Positions 49,737 to 58,541 of a stretch of DNA of 64,000 bases are shown piece by piece (the stretch's first letter is position 1; every line of letters begins with the position of its first letter). The position numbers and the translations under genes are program-made. The DNA is taken from NCBI GenBank assembly GCA_965116325.1, contig OZ220675.1, positions 1,488,001 to 1,552,000 of the forward strand, in the 5' to 3' direction. Under the pieces are notes generated by a model. It saw only the letters and a program-made list of their open reading frames with translations, did not search any database and had not been told where the DNA came from. The stretch is from JAGWBF01 sp965116325 (GTDB taxonomy: Bacteria; Chloroflexota; Dehalococcoidia; Lucifugimonadales; JAGWBF01).

Positions 49737-50819
49737 ATGCACTACGGTCTCACTATGGAATGCGATTACAGGTACGGCACCACCGCTGTAGATGCTTTCG
49801 ACGAGGCTTTCGACCAGATGCAGGCTGCCGAGGACTGGGGATTGGATGGGGTGTGGCTGGCCGAAAGACACTTTGCAGCCCCGAGGGCTGAGCTCGACCT
49901 CCAGGGCACCGGCATCCCCTCGGTGGTGTCCGCTCCTTTGATCATCGCTACCGCCATCGCCGCCCGCACCGAGCGCATCAAGGTCGGCGTGGCCGTCAAT
50001 GTCCTCCCCTTGGCCCATCCCGTTCGTCTGGCCGAAGAGATAGCCACCCTGGACCACATCAGCCGGGGACGCTTCGAGTTCGGCGTCGGGCGCAGCGGCT
50101 TCGCCCGGGCCTACCAAGGCTACAACATCTCCTACGACGAGAGCCGGGACCGGTTCAGGGAGTGCCTGGAGGTGATCCTGGCTGCCTGGAGCAACGAGTA
50201 CTTCTCCTATGAGGGACAGTACTACCAGTACCAGGATGTCTGTGTGGTCCCCAAGCCTTACCAGAAGCCCTACCCGATGCCCCGAATCGCGGCGACCACC
50301 CGGGAGACCTTCCCCTTCGTGGGCAAGCAGGGCTCCCGCATCTTCGTCGGCCTCCGGGGGATGGATGTGCCGGAGCTGTCGGCGGCCCTCAAGACTTACA
50401 GGGACGCTTGGCATGAAGCCGGCCACGAGGGCGATGGGGATGTGATCCTGCGCATTCCCGTCTATGTGGCTGACTCCTCGGAAGCGGCCTTGTCCGAACC
50501 TATGGAGAGCACCCTTGAGTCCTACCGGCGCCTGGGCGCTAACTACTCCAAGTCAACCAGCCTGCCCGGTGCAACAGCCAATGAAGACCGGGCCAGCCGG
50601 GGCGAAAAGCTGGGGCATATAACCTACGACGACCTGCTTAGGGACCGCTTGGCCTACGGCACTCCCGATGAGGTGGCCCAGAAGCTGAGACACCTGAAGG
50701 AGGAGCTGAAGCTCTCGGGGGTGATCGCTGAGGTGAACGTCGGAGGAAGGAACTCCCGGGACCGGGTCCTCAGCTCCATCAAGCTCTTCGCCCAGGAGGT
50801 GGTCCCCCAGTGTCGATAA
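49737..50819 (+). CDS. Luciferase-like monooxygenase (LLM) flavin oxidoreductase
   Basis: About 360 residues. I prefer the ATG at 49737, 8 nt after AAGGA, to the one at 49728. TIM-barrel LLM features: GLDGVWLAERHF near 25-45, then TERIKVGVAVNVLPLAHPVRLAEEIATLDHISRGRFEFGVGRSG. These enzymes use reduced FMN or F420 to oxygenate or reduce small molecules; the substrate is unknown. The gene ends before a strong terminator and so is transcribed alone. Confidence 0.9.
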   Translation: MHYGLTMECDYRYGTTAVDAFDEAFDQMQAAEDWGLDGVWLAERHFAAPRAELDLQGTGIPSVVSAPLIIATAIAARTERIKVGVAVNVLPLAHPVRLAEEIATLDHISRGRFEFGVGRSGFARAYQGYNISYDESRDRFRECLEVILAAWSNEYFSYEGQYYQYQDVCVVPKPYQKPYPMPRIAATTRETFPFVGKQGSRIFVGLRGMDVPELSAALKTYRDAWHEAGHEGDGDVILRIPVYVADSSEAALSEPMESTLESYRRLGANYSKSTSLPGATANEDRASRGEKLGHITYDDLLRDRLAYGTPDEVAQKLRHLKEELKLSGVIAEVNVGGRNSRDRVLSSIKLFAQEVVPQCR

Positions 50820-50868
50820 ATGGGGGTATTGCCCTCACGAAACCCGTTTCCTAAGGCCAAAGCAGTGT

Positions 50869-50904
50869 AAGATGAGACCAACGGCAAGGTCTCATCTTCT
50901 TTTT
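50869..50904 (+). terminator. Rho-independent terminator after the LLM gene
   Basis: A perfect 11-bp stem AAGATGAGACC/GGTCTCATCTT (50869-50879, 50888-50898), 8-nt loop, then CTTTTT. One of only two textbook intrinsic terminators seen after genes in the window. Confidence 0.88.
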
Positions 50905-50927
50905 GGCCCTCGAGTAGTCTCGAACCT

Positions 50928-52490
50928 ATGCTAGATCGCATCACAAGCTCAATCGCATCCAGGCCATCGTATAAATGGTGGGCGTTCGCCGCCCTTGGCA
51001 TAGGGACCTTTCAGTCGGTTATCGCTCACAACAGCATCATAGTTGTCCTTCCCGTCATTGCCGACCATTTTGATACGGACATGTCCACCGTCCAGTGGGT
51101 TGTCCTGGCCGAGCTGACTGTGCTCAGCTGCCTGCTTGTGCCCATGGGTCGCCTGTCGGACATCGTGGGCAGAAAGCAGGTATACACCGTCGGGCTGGTA
51201 GTGTTCCTGACGGGGCTGGGCCTGGCGGGCCTCTCCAACAGCATCACATCCCTTGTGCTGGCCAAGACCCTGCAAGGGATAGGTTCGGCGATGAGCCAGG
51301 GCACAGCCATGGCGATGATCGTCTCCAGCTTTCCTAGCGCCGAGAGGGGAAAGGCCCTGGGGCTGAACATGAGCGTTGTGGGCACGGGCGGGATAACGGG
51401 ACCTGTGGTTGGGGGCATACTGGCGGGCACCCTGGGGTGGCGCTGGGTCTTCCTGTCCAGCATTCCCGTGGGGATCATCGCCCTCATAGTAGCTGTTGTG
51501 GTCCTGGACCCCCGGCTCTATGCCCGGGATGCCCAACGCCCCAAGTTCGACTGGCTGGGAGCCGCCCTGTCCACGGGGACCCTGTTGGCCCTGCTGCTGA
51601 CGGTGACCAACGGAAATCGACTGGGCTGGGACTCGGCCCCGATTATCGGTGGGGCGGTCGCCTTCGTCGCCCTGACATCCACCTTCATCTGGTGGGAGCT
51701 CCGGACGGAAGCGCCAATGCTGGACCTCAGGTTGTTCGGCAGCCGCCTCTTCGCCATGGGCGTCTCGGCCGGGTTCATCGCCTTCATGGGCATGCACTGG
51801 ATGCGCTTCGTGATGCCCTTCTACCTGCACGCAGTAATGGGATTCAGCATCGCCCAAGTGGGACTTATCATGGTGCCCAACGCCATTGCGATGATCCTCA
51901 TGGGGCCTATGGCTGGAAGGCTCTCGGACCGCTACGGCTGGGGAAGGTTCAACGGGGCAGGCTCGATGATGTCGGCAGGGGGGATATTCCTGCTGGCCTT
52001 CTTCGTGGACAGGTCGGCTTCCGTCGGTTTCCTTATATTTGCCATGGTATTGCAGAGCTGCGGGACGGGAATATTCAACTCCCCCAACCACACTTCGGTG
52101 CTCAGCACCGTCGACCCCCGCAGGTACGGGGTGGTCTCGGGCCTGCTGAGCCTGAGCCGCACATCAGCCCAGACGGTCAGCATAGCCCTGGCTACCGTCG
52201 TGGTCACCCTGAGCATGGCGGCCGCCGGGTATGCGGTGAATATAGGGGACATACTGGACACCGAAGAGACGGCGCTGCTGTCGTCCTTCACCCAGGCTAC
52301 AGAGGCCGCTCTGCTGGTCCTGGGCGGTTTCCTGCTCATCGCCGTCACGCTGTCCATACTGAAGGGCGGTCGCCCCGCCTCCCTTACCGCCGAGGCTGCC
52401 CACGGGTCCGAACCGGCCCCGACCCCCGAGGCCGCTCCCGATCCGGAGCCGGCCCCGACCCCCGAGGCCGAGAAGACCCCCGCCGATTAG
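50928..52490 (+). CDS. MFS drug-resistance transporter, 14-TM DHA2 (EmrB/QacA) type
   Basis: 520 residues of multi-spanning membrane protein. Seen: the loop 2-3 motif GRLSDIVGRKQVY, antiporter motif C-like GTGGITGPVVGGILAG, and about 14 hydrophobic spans ending near 480. The cytosolic tail is a repeat of Pro-Ala-Pro-Thr-Pro-Glu units (EPAPTPEAAPDPEPAPTPEA). Exports drugs or other amphiphilic compounds with proton antiport; the actual substrate is unknown. Confidence 0.9.
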   Translation: MLDRITSSIASRPSYKWWAFAALGIGTFQSVIAHNSIIVVLPVIADHFDTDMSTVQWVVLAELTVLSCLLVPMGRLSDIVGRKQVYTVGLVVFLTGLGLAGLSNSITSLVLAKTLQGIGSAMSQGTAMAMIVSSFPSAERGKALGLNMSVVGTGGITGPVVGGILAGTLGWRWVFLSSIPVGIIALIVAVVVLDPRLYARDAQRPKFDWLGAALSTGTLLALLLTVTNGNRLGWDSAPIIGGAVAFVALTSTFIWWELRTEAPMLDLRLFGSRLFAMGVSAGFIAFMGMHWMRFVMPFYLHAVMGFSIAQVGLIMVPNAIAMILMGPMAGRLSDRYGWGRFNGAGSMMSAGGIFLLAFFVDRSASVGFLIFAMVLQSCGTGIFNSPNHTSVLSTVDPRRYGVVSGLLSLSRTSAQTVSIALATVVVTLSMAAAGYAVNIGDILDTEETALLSSFTQATEAALLVLGGFLLIAVTLSILKGGRPASLTAEAAHGSEPAPTPEAAPDPEPAPTPEAEKTPAD

Positions 52491-52526
52491 GGGCTCGTCC
52501 CCACTATCCGCCTCCCACTCACCGTC

Positions 52527-52556
52527 TCTCCCGCGAAAACGGGAATCTACGCCCCC
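52527..52556 (+). repeat. R3 repeat
   Basis: CTCCCGCGAAAACGGGAATC followed by TACGCCCCC; compare 21459-21487. Confidence 0.6.
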
Positions 52557-52583
52557 GAACCCCGTCTTGCCGACCGCGCTTTT

Positions 52584-52613
52584 CGTCATTGCGGCGAAGG
52601 CCGCAATCCAGGA
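52584..52613 (+). repeat. Dispersed palindromic repeat R1
   Basis: Consensus R1 copy with ACGGAGC after it, as in the copy at 34594-34623. Confidence 0.85.
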
Positions 52614-52663
52614 CGGAGCGTTGCTGTCCACCAGGATTGTTCACGTTGCAGGGCAGAAGGTCC

Positions 52664-52717
52664 GTTCGCCCTGAGCCTGTCCTGAGGCTCTCGAAGGGGA
52701 AAATCGAAGGGGAACGG
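52664..52717 (+). repeat. Dispersed repeat R2, long form
   Basis: The same long form as 34761-34814, with small differences in the last 20 nt. Confidence 0.8.
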
Positions 52718-52812
52718 GCCGAAGCACTAGGTAGGTCCGCCAACCATGCCGACATAGGGCCTAGGCAGGTCCTCCTTCCGGGGGAACGACGATTGGTTTG
52801 CCCCCGCCGCGG

Positions 52813-52841
52813 TTGCGGTGCGTAGGGGTTCCTCTTATACT
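52813..52841 (+). promoter_or_regulatory. trpS promoter
   Basis: TTGCGG (52813-52818), 17-nt spacer, TATACT (52836-52841), 57 nt before the ATG. Confidence 0.55.
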
Positions 52842-52898
52842 CGTACGCGCAAATCGGCGGGCGGACAACGTGCCCAAACACGATAGAGAAATCACCTA

Positions 52899-53900
52899 AT
52901 GCAGCAGACCGGGCGGATCTTTTCCGGAATGCGGCCCACGGGCCGTCTTCATATCGGCAACTACCTGGGCGCTCTCAAAAACTGGGTCGACCTCCAAGAC
53001 TCATACGAGTGCATCTACTGTGCCGTAGATATCCACGCCCTCACCACCATCTCGTCCGGTGAGGAGACCGGAGATATCGCAGGCAACATCGAGGAGATGG
53101 TGCTGGACTGGCTGGCTGCAGGGCTGGAACCCGAGCGCAGCATCCTGTTCGTCCAGTCCCACGTCCCCGAGGTCATGAGCCTCCATACCCTTCTCAGCAT
53201 GGTCACCCCCCTGGGCTGGCTTATGCGAGTGCCCACCTTCAAGGAGAAGGTGCGCCAGATGGGGGAGACCGATGAGACGGTCAACTACGGGCTGGTGGGC
53301 TACCCGGTGCTCCAGACGGCCGACATCATCCTGTACAAGGCCGACGCGGTGCCCGTGGGCGAAGACCAGGTGCCCCACCTGGAGCTGGCCAGGGAGATCG
53401 TCCGGCGATTCAACCACATGTTCGGAGAGACCTTCCCCGAGCCCCAGGCCAAGCTCACTGAAGTCCCCCTCATCGTCGGCCTGGATGGCCAGCAGAAGAT
53501 GAGCAAGACCCTGGACAATCATATCGACATCGCCCTCACGCCCGAGGACACCCAGAAGCGGGTGCTCACTGCATTCACCGACCCCAAGCGCACCCACCGC
53601 AACATCCCCGGCGACCCCGAGGTGTGCAACGTCTATTCCCTGCACAAGACCTTCACCCCCTCCACCGGCGTCAGCACGATCTACCAGGAGTGCACCGGCG
53701 CTGTGCGAGGCTGCGTGGACTGCAAGCGCGAGTTGGCCTCCAACATCAACACCTACCTGGGGCCCCTGAGGGAACGACGTGAAGAGTTCCGTGCCCGTCC
53801 CGGCTACGTGAAAGAGGTGCTGGAGCACGGCGCAGAGCAGGCCCGCGCCATCGCCAAGGACACCATGGCGGAAGTCAACGAGAAGATGGGCTTGGCCTAG
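52899..53900 (+). CDS. trpS: Tryptophanyl-tRNA synthetase
   Basis: Class I synthetase, 333 residues. Seen: GMRPTGRLHIGNYLGAL (HIGH motif as HIGN), the tryptophan-binding GEDQVPHLELAREI, the KMSKS-type loop KMSKTLDNHI, and LVGYPVLQTADI. Length matches the family. The inositol-monophosphatase-like gene follows after 9 nt. Confidence 0.96.
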   Translation: MQQTGRIFSGMRPTGRLHIGNYLGALKNWVDLQDSYECIYCAVDIHALTTISSGEETGDIAGNIEEMVLDWLAAGLEPERSILFVQSHVPEVMSLHTLLSMVTPLGWLMRVPTFKEKVRQMGETDETVNYGLVGYPVLQTADIILYKADAVPVGEDQVPHLELAREIVRRFNHMFGETFPEPQAKLTEVPLIVGLDGQQKMSKTLDNHIDIALTPEDTQKRVLTAFTDPKRTHRNIPGDPEVCNVYSLHKTFTPSTGVSTIYQECTGAVRGCVDCKRELASNINTYLGPLRERREEFRARPGYVKEVLEHGAEQARAIAKDTMAEVNEKMGLA

Positions 53901-53909
53901 CTTCGCCCC

Positions 53910-54731
53910 ATGAGCGCCCAGAGCATCGAAATCCCCCAGTCAGCCAGCCGTCTCGGAGCCCTCGATGTGGCGCTGGAGGCTGTCAAAAGGGCCGGGGGCC
54001 TGCTGATGGAGCGCTACCACTCGGAGAAGTCCATCAGCTACAAGGGCCGGGCCGACGTGGTCACCGACGTGGACCTGGCGGCCGAAAAAGAGATTCTTGC
54101 CCTGCTCCGGGAAGAGTACCCGGACTTTGGCATCCTTTCCGAGGAGTCGCCTGCGGTAGCCAGCGATTCCGGCTTTACATGGATCGTCGATCCCCTGGAC
54201 GGGACGCGGAACTACGCCCTGCAGGTGCCCCATTTCTGCGTCATGGTAGCCCTGGCCCACGGCAACGAGCCGATAGTCGGAGTTACCTACGACCCCTTGC
54301 GCGAGGAGATGTTCACCGCCGAGAAAGGGAAGGGCGCCTTTTTGAACGGCACAGCGGTGGAAGCCACTCAACGCAGCTCCCTGGAGGAGTGTGTGCTGGC
54401 CTTTGAGATGGGCTACATCGACGATATGGCATCCAAGGCCCTGAAGCTGGTCGGCGGGCTGTGGCCCAACATGCAGGCGGTGCGGGTGATGGGTTCGGCT
54501 GGCCTGGGACTGGCTTACGCTGCCTGCGGTCGGGTCGATCTGTTCTTCCACCATAAGCTTTCGCCATGGGATATAGCGGCGGGGATCATCCTGGCCCGGG
54601 AAGCGGGTGGGCTGGTGGTGGACCGGCAAGGAGGCAGCCGGTGCCTGGAAGATGGGAGCGTCATCGCATCCAGCCCCCGCATAGTGCAGAGCTTCTTCGA
54701 TGCCACTGAGGGGATGGACTGGCGTCGATAA
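53910..54731 (+). CDS. Inositol-monophosphatase family phosphatase
   Basis: 273 residues, metal-dependent (Mg2+/Li+-sensitive) phosphomonoesterase. Seen: metal sites ILSEES and WIVDPLDGTRNY (two Asp), and the later SPWDIAAGIILAREAGG. Substrates in the family include inositol phosphates, histidinol phosphate and fructose-1,6-bisphosphate; the position between trpS and the CMD genes does not decide between these. It may share the trpS promoter. Confidence 0.92.
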   Translation: MSAQSIEIPQSASRLGALDVALEAVKRAGGLLMERYHSEKSISYKGRADVVTDVDLAAEKEILALLREEYPDFGILSEESPAVASDSGFTWIVDPLDGTRNYALQVPHFCVMVALAHGNEPIVGVTYDPLREEMFTAEKGKGAFLNGTAVEATQRSSLEECVLAFEMGYIDDMASKALKLVGGLWPNMQAVRVMGSAGLGLAYAACGRVDLFFHHKLSPWDIAAGIILAREAGGLVVDRQGGSRCLEDGSVIASSPRIVQSFFDATEGMDWRR

Positions 54732-54788
54732 CCCGGTGGATCTCCCGGAGCCCCGCAGCCCATAACCGACCCTGGGGAGGGGAAAGCG

Positions 54789-55343
54789 TTGGCAAGGTTG
54801 GCCCGGCTGGTTAGAGGAGACCTGGATGACGCCGATGTCGCGCACTTCGACAGGATCGTCGAGCTGCGTGGAGGCGCAGGCGGCTTGTACAGCCTTCTGC
54901 TCCACAGCGCAGCCTTGGCTGCACGCATGGCAGCCACAGAAGCCTACGTCAGGTTTGAGTGTCCCCTTCCCACAACCCTCAAGGAGATCGTGATCCTGGC
55001 ATCCGCTCGCGAAATCGGCTCCCAGTACGAGTTCCAGGCCCATGCCAGGTTGGGCCGACAGGCCGGTGTGCCCGACGACGTAATCCGCTCCCTCGCCCTT
55101 GGCGAAGACCCGGAGGGGCTATCCGATGGGGAAAGGGTGGCGTTATCCTTCTCCCGGGAGTTGCTGCAAGGAGGCAGCATCTCTGAGCCCGTCTTTGAGG
55201 CTGCAATGGAGCGCTTCGGACGGCAGGGCGTCGTCGAGCTGACCGTGATAGTCGGTCACTACCTGATGATTGACCTTTTTCTAACGTCCCTGGAGGTGGA
55301 GCTGGCGCCGGGAGCTGTGCCAGAGCTGCCTCTGACAGGGTGA
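54789..55343 (+). CDS. Carboxymuconolactone decarboxylase family protein (copy 1)
   Basis: 184 residues, TTG start. The CMD/AhpD-like helical fold: LLHSAALAARMAATEAYVRFECPLPTTLKEIVILASAREIGSQYEFQAHARLG, then ELTVIVGHYLMI. It lacks the CxxC of AhpD-type peroxidase partners, so a decarboxylase or unassigned activity is more likely. A second copy follows after 42 nt with similar layout (see 55386). Confidence 0.85.
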   Translation: MARLARLVRGDLDDADVAHFDRIVELRGGAGGLYSLLLHSAALAARMAATEAYVRFECPLPTTLKEIVILASAREIGSQYEFQAHARLGRQAGVPDDVIRSLALGEDPEGLSDGERVALSFSRELLQGGSISEPVFEAAMERFGRQGVVELTVIVGHYLMIDLFLTSLEVELAPGAVPELPLTG

Positions 55344-55385
55344 GAACGTCCAGTACCATTTAAGAATACTTGCGGAGGTTGGAAT

Positions 55386-55934
55386 ATGGCGCGCATACCC
55401 GATGTTTCCAGGGAAGACCTGAGCGCTGAGGAGCAGGGCTACTACGATGAGATAGTAGCGAGCCGCGGGGGTATAAGGGGGCCTTACGGCGTCCTGCTGC
55501 ACAGCCCCAAGCTGGCGGCATGTGTGGCTGCCACGGGAACCTACGTGCGCTTCGAGGGCGATATGGACAATGCCCTGCGCGAGGTGGTGGTCCTTGCTAC
55601 GGCGCGGGAGATAAAGAGCCAGTACGAGTTCGCCGCCCATGCCCGCCTGGCCAGGGCCGAGGGTGTCTCCGAGGACACTATCCAGGGCATAGCCAAGGGG
55701 ACGGCGCCCAACGGCCTGTCAGGGGATGAGTCCCTGGTGGTCCGGTACGTCCAGGAGCTGCTGCGGGACCACAAAATCTCCGAGGCCACCTTCGGTGCTG
55801 TAAAGGACCGGTTTGGCGTGAAGGGAACCGTCGAGCTGACCGGGCTTATCGGCCACTATCTCCTGGTGGGGCAGGTGCTGGCGGCCTTCGCCGTGGAGCT
55901 GACCGGAGATATGGTAGCGGAAATACCCGAATAG
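55386..55934 (+). CDS. Carboxymuconolactone decarboxylase family protein (copy 2)
   Basis: 182 residues. Shares with copy 1 LLHSPKLAACVAATGTYVRFEGDM, then EIKSQYEFAAHARLARAEGV and VELTGLIGHYLLV. Also without CxxC. GGAGGTTGGAAT lies upstream of the ATG. The purF frame begins 8 nt after its stop codon. The pair may form a hetero-oligomer or arose by tandem duplication. Confidence 0.85.
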   Translation: MARIPDVSREDLSAEEQGYYDEIVASRGGIRGPYGVLLHSPKLAACVAATGTYVRFEGDMDNALREVVVLATAREIKSQYEFAAHARLARAEGVSEDTIQGIAKGTAPNGLSGDESLVVRYVQELLRDHKISEATFGAVKDRFGVKGTVELTGLIGHYLLVGQVLAAFAVELTGDMVAEIPE

Positions 55935-55941
55935 GAAGCTA

Positions 55942-55971
55942 TTGACCCCCTCCAAACGGCATCCCTATAAT
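55942..55971 (+). promoter_or_regulatory. Promoter at the 5' end of purF
   Basis: TTGACC (55942-55947), 18-nt spacer, consensus TATAAT (55966-55971). It predicts a start close to 55978, which is itself a GTG in the purF frame, so the transcript could be leaderless. Confidence 0.5.
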
Positions 55972-57417
55972 CCATATGTGAAGAAGAATCCCGGTTCTCT
56001 TCAACCTCGGGCCTCCGGCGATCGCCCCAGGGAAGAGTGCGGCGTCGTTGGGGTGTACTCCCCGGGTCGCGATGCCGGGCGCGTCGCCTTTTTCGGCCTC
56101 TTTGCTCTCCAGCACCGAGGCCAGGAAAGCGCTGGAATCGCCGCTACCGACGGCTCCTCCATCCGTGTACACACCGACATGGGGCTTGTCACCCAAGTAT
56201 TCCGCGAGGAAGAGTTGCGCCCCCTCCAGGGGACGATGGCCATCGGCCATACCCGCTACTCCACCACCGGCTCCAGCCAGGAGTGCAATGCTCAACCCTT
56301 CCTGGTTGAGGGCGTTCACGGCCAGCTGGCCTTGGGACACAACGGGAACGTCGTCAACGCAGCCGAGCTGCAGGACCAGCTCAGGAAGGACTGGGGCTGC
56401 ACCTTCACATCGTCCACGGACTCCGAGGTCATGGCCTACCTCCTGGTGAATGCTTCCGGGCAGACCTGGGAAGAGCGCGCTGCATACTTCATGAGAAACG
56501 TCCAGGGCGCATACTCGGTTGTGGTGCTGACCAAGGACGGGGTGATGGGCATGCGTGACCCTATGGGGGTCAGGCCCCTCTGTATCGGCCGCCTGGACGA
56601 AGGCTGGGTGCTCGCCTCGGAGAGCTGTGCCCTGGACCACCTTGGCGCCTCTTATCTCAGGGATGTAGAACCCGGCGAGCTGGTGTTCATTGACGACAAC
56701 GGCCTCCAGTCCTACGTATGGCAGGGGGGCAATGGCAAGCGGTCCCTGTGCGTCTTCGAGCTGATCTACTTCGCCCGGCCCGACAGCACCATGGAAGGCA
56801 GCTTGGTCTATGCCAGCCGCAACGCCATGGGGGCCCAGCTTGCCAGGGAGCATCCCGCCGATGCCGATGTGGTTATCGGCGTTCCCGACTCGGCGGGAGC
56901 CGCCGCCGTGGGCTACGCCCACGAGTCCAACATCCCCTACGGCGAGGGCTTGGTCAAGAACCGATACGTGGGTCGCACCTTCATAGAACCGGACCAGAAG
57001 CTCCGGGAGCTGGGGGTGTGGGTCAAGTTCAATCCCCTGATCGAGGTGATCAAGGGAAAGCGTATCGTTGTGGTGGATGACAGCATAGTTCGAGGGACCA
57101 CCACTCCCCATGTGGTCGGTCTGCTGCGCCGGGCCGGAGCTGAAGAAGTACACATGCGGGTGTGCGCCCCGCCGATACGCCACCCCTGCATCCTGGGTGT
57201 GGATATGGCGACCAAGGGTGAGCTGATCGCTTCCCACAAGAGCAACGAGGAGATACGGAAGTTCATCGGCGCCGACTCCCTGGGCTACCTCAGCGTGAAG
57301 GGGCTGCTCGAAGTGGTTGGCGGAAGTTCAGGCGGGTTCTGCGACGCCTGTTTCACCGGCAAGTACCCCATACCAGTGCAGCTGGAGATGGACAAGCTCA
57401 TGCTGGAGCACCATTAG
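55942..57417 (+). CDS. purF: Amidophosphoribosyltransferase
   Basis: First committed enzyme of purine synthesis. 491 residues as drawn from the TTG at 55942, which has AGGA 5 nt upstream; starting at the GTG at 55978 gives a 12-residue shorter protein. The N-terminal nucleophile Cys is in REECGVVGVYS, so a propeptide is cleaved in either case. The glutaminase domain has FALQHRGQESAGIA and GHTRYST. The phosphoribosyltransferase domain has the PRPP loop VVVDDSIVRGTT. Fe-S-type cysteines occur in the C-terminal part (MRVCAPPIRHPC, FCDACF). Confidence 0.95.
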   Translation: MTPSKRHPYNPYVKKNPGSLQPRASGDRPREECGVVGVYSPGRDAGRVAFFGLFALQHRGQESAGIAATDGSSIRVHTDMGLVTQVFREEELRPLQGTMAIGHTRYSTTGSSQECNAQPFLVEGVHGQLALGHNGNVVNAAELQDQLRKDWGCTFTSSTDSEVMAYLLVNASGQTWEERAAYFMRNVQGAYSVVVLTKDGVMGMRDPMGVRPLCIGRLDEGWVLASESCALDHLGASYLRDVEPGELVFIDDNGLQSYVWQGGNGKRSLCVFELIYFARPDSTMEGSLVYASRNAMGAQLAREHPADADVVIGVPDSAGAAAVGYAHESNIPYGEGLVKNRYVGRTFIEPDQKLRELGVWVKFNPLIEVIKGKRIVVVDDSIVRGTTTPHVVGLLRRAGAEEVHMRVCAPPIRHPCILGVDMATKGELIASHKSNEEIRKFIGADSLGYLSVKGLLEVVGGSSGGFCDACFTGKYPIPVQLEMDKLMLEHH

Positions 57418-57482
57418 CCGGTTGCCTCTCACCCGTCCTAACAAGCCGCTGAAGAAACGCATCCTGAGTCCGGGGGCTGACC

Positions 57483-58511
57483 GTGGCTGACAACCCGTAC
57501 CAGGCAGCGGGGGTGGACACCGACGCCCTGGACCGCATTAAGGACCGCATAGCCGGATTCGCTCGCCTGACCCACGGCCCCGAGGTGCTGGGAGGCGCGG
57601 GAGGCTTTGCCGGCCTTTTCCAGCTCCAGGGCTACGACAACCCCGTACTGGTAGCCAGCACAGACGGCGTCGGAACCAAGCTGAAGGTAGCTTCCCTACT
57701 TGGCCACTACGAGTCCCTGGGAATCGACCTGGTAAACCTGAACGTCGACGATGTGCTCACCCAGGGCGCCAAGCCCCTGTTCTTCCTGGACTACGTGGCG
57801 ACCAGCGACAAAGGGCTGGACTGGATCGACTCCCTGGTGCGGGGAATGACCTGGGCTTGCCGGGAGGCCGGCTGCGCCCTGATCGGCGGCGAGACCGCCC
57901 AGATGCCCGGGGTGTACGCCGAGGGGGACTTCGACCTCGCGGGCTTCATCGTGGGCGTCGTCGAGGAGAAGCAGAGGCTCGACTCCTCCACCGTGGAAGC
58001 TGGGGATGTCCTGGTTGGCGTTCCCTCCAGCGGTGTCCACACTAACGGCTTCTCCCTGGTACGCAAGGTGTTCGACATTGACGATAACCCCAACTTCCTG
58101 TACGAGCATCACAGGGAGCTGGGCCACTCCCTCGGCGAGGAGCTGCTGATACCCCACCGGTCATACTACCCGGTGCTATCGGAGGTGCTGGGCAGCATCA
58201 AGGCCATGGCCCACATAAGCGGCGGAGGCGTCCTGGAGAACATGCCGCGGGCTATGCCTGCGGGACTGGCGGCCCGGTTCGATACAGGCAGATGGCAGGT
58301 ACCGCCTATATTCACGATGCTCCAACATCGGGGAGAGATAGACCCCACCGAGATGTACCGCGTCTTCAACATGGGCTTGGGCATGGTCATGGTGTGCTCC
58401 CAGGACAGGGTGGAAGATGTGCTGGCTGAGGTGGCCGACGCGCTGGTCGTGGGCGAAGTGGTGGTGCAGCCCGGCAATGATCGGGTTATACTGGGTTCCC
58501 TGCCCCGATAG
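57483..58511 (+). CDS. purM: Phosphoribosylformylglycinamidine cyclo-ligase
   Basis: 342 residues, GTG start. AIR synthetase motifs: GFAGLFQL, VLVASTDGVGTKLKVA, VNDxL-like LVNLNVDDVLTQGAKPLFFLDYVA, and GGETAQMPGVY. Late in the protein, MAHISGGGVLENMPRAMP. Forms AIR from FGAM with ATP. Located between purF and purH in a compact purine operon. Confidence 0.96.
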   Translation: MADNPYQAAGVDTDALDRIKDRIAGFARLTHGPEVLGGAGGFAGLFQLQGYDNPVLVASTDGVGTKLKVASLLGHYESLGIDLVNLNVDDVLTQGAKPLFFLDYVATSDKGLDWIDSLVRGMTWACREAGCALIGGETAQMPGVYAEGDFDLAGFIVGVVEEKQRLDSSTVEAGDVLVGVPSSGVHTNGFSLVRKVFDIDDNPNFLYEHHRELGHSLGEELLIPHRSYYPVLSEVLGSIKAMAHISGGGVLENMPRAMPAGLAARFDTGRWQVPPIFTMLQHRGEIDPTEMYRVFNMGLGMVMVCSQDRVEDVLAEVADALVVGEVVVQPGNDRVILGSLPR

Positions 58512-58541
58512 ACACCTTATATCTCTGCGGGAGGGAGTCCC

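Larger units (their letters stand above)
52491..52812. other. Repeat-filled gap before trpS
   Basis: About 320 nt without a supported gene. It contains R3 (52527-52556), R1 and R2 long copies. Confidence 0.6.
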
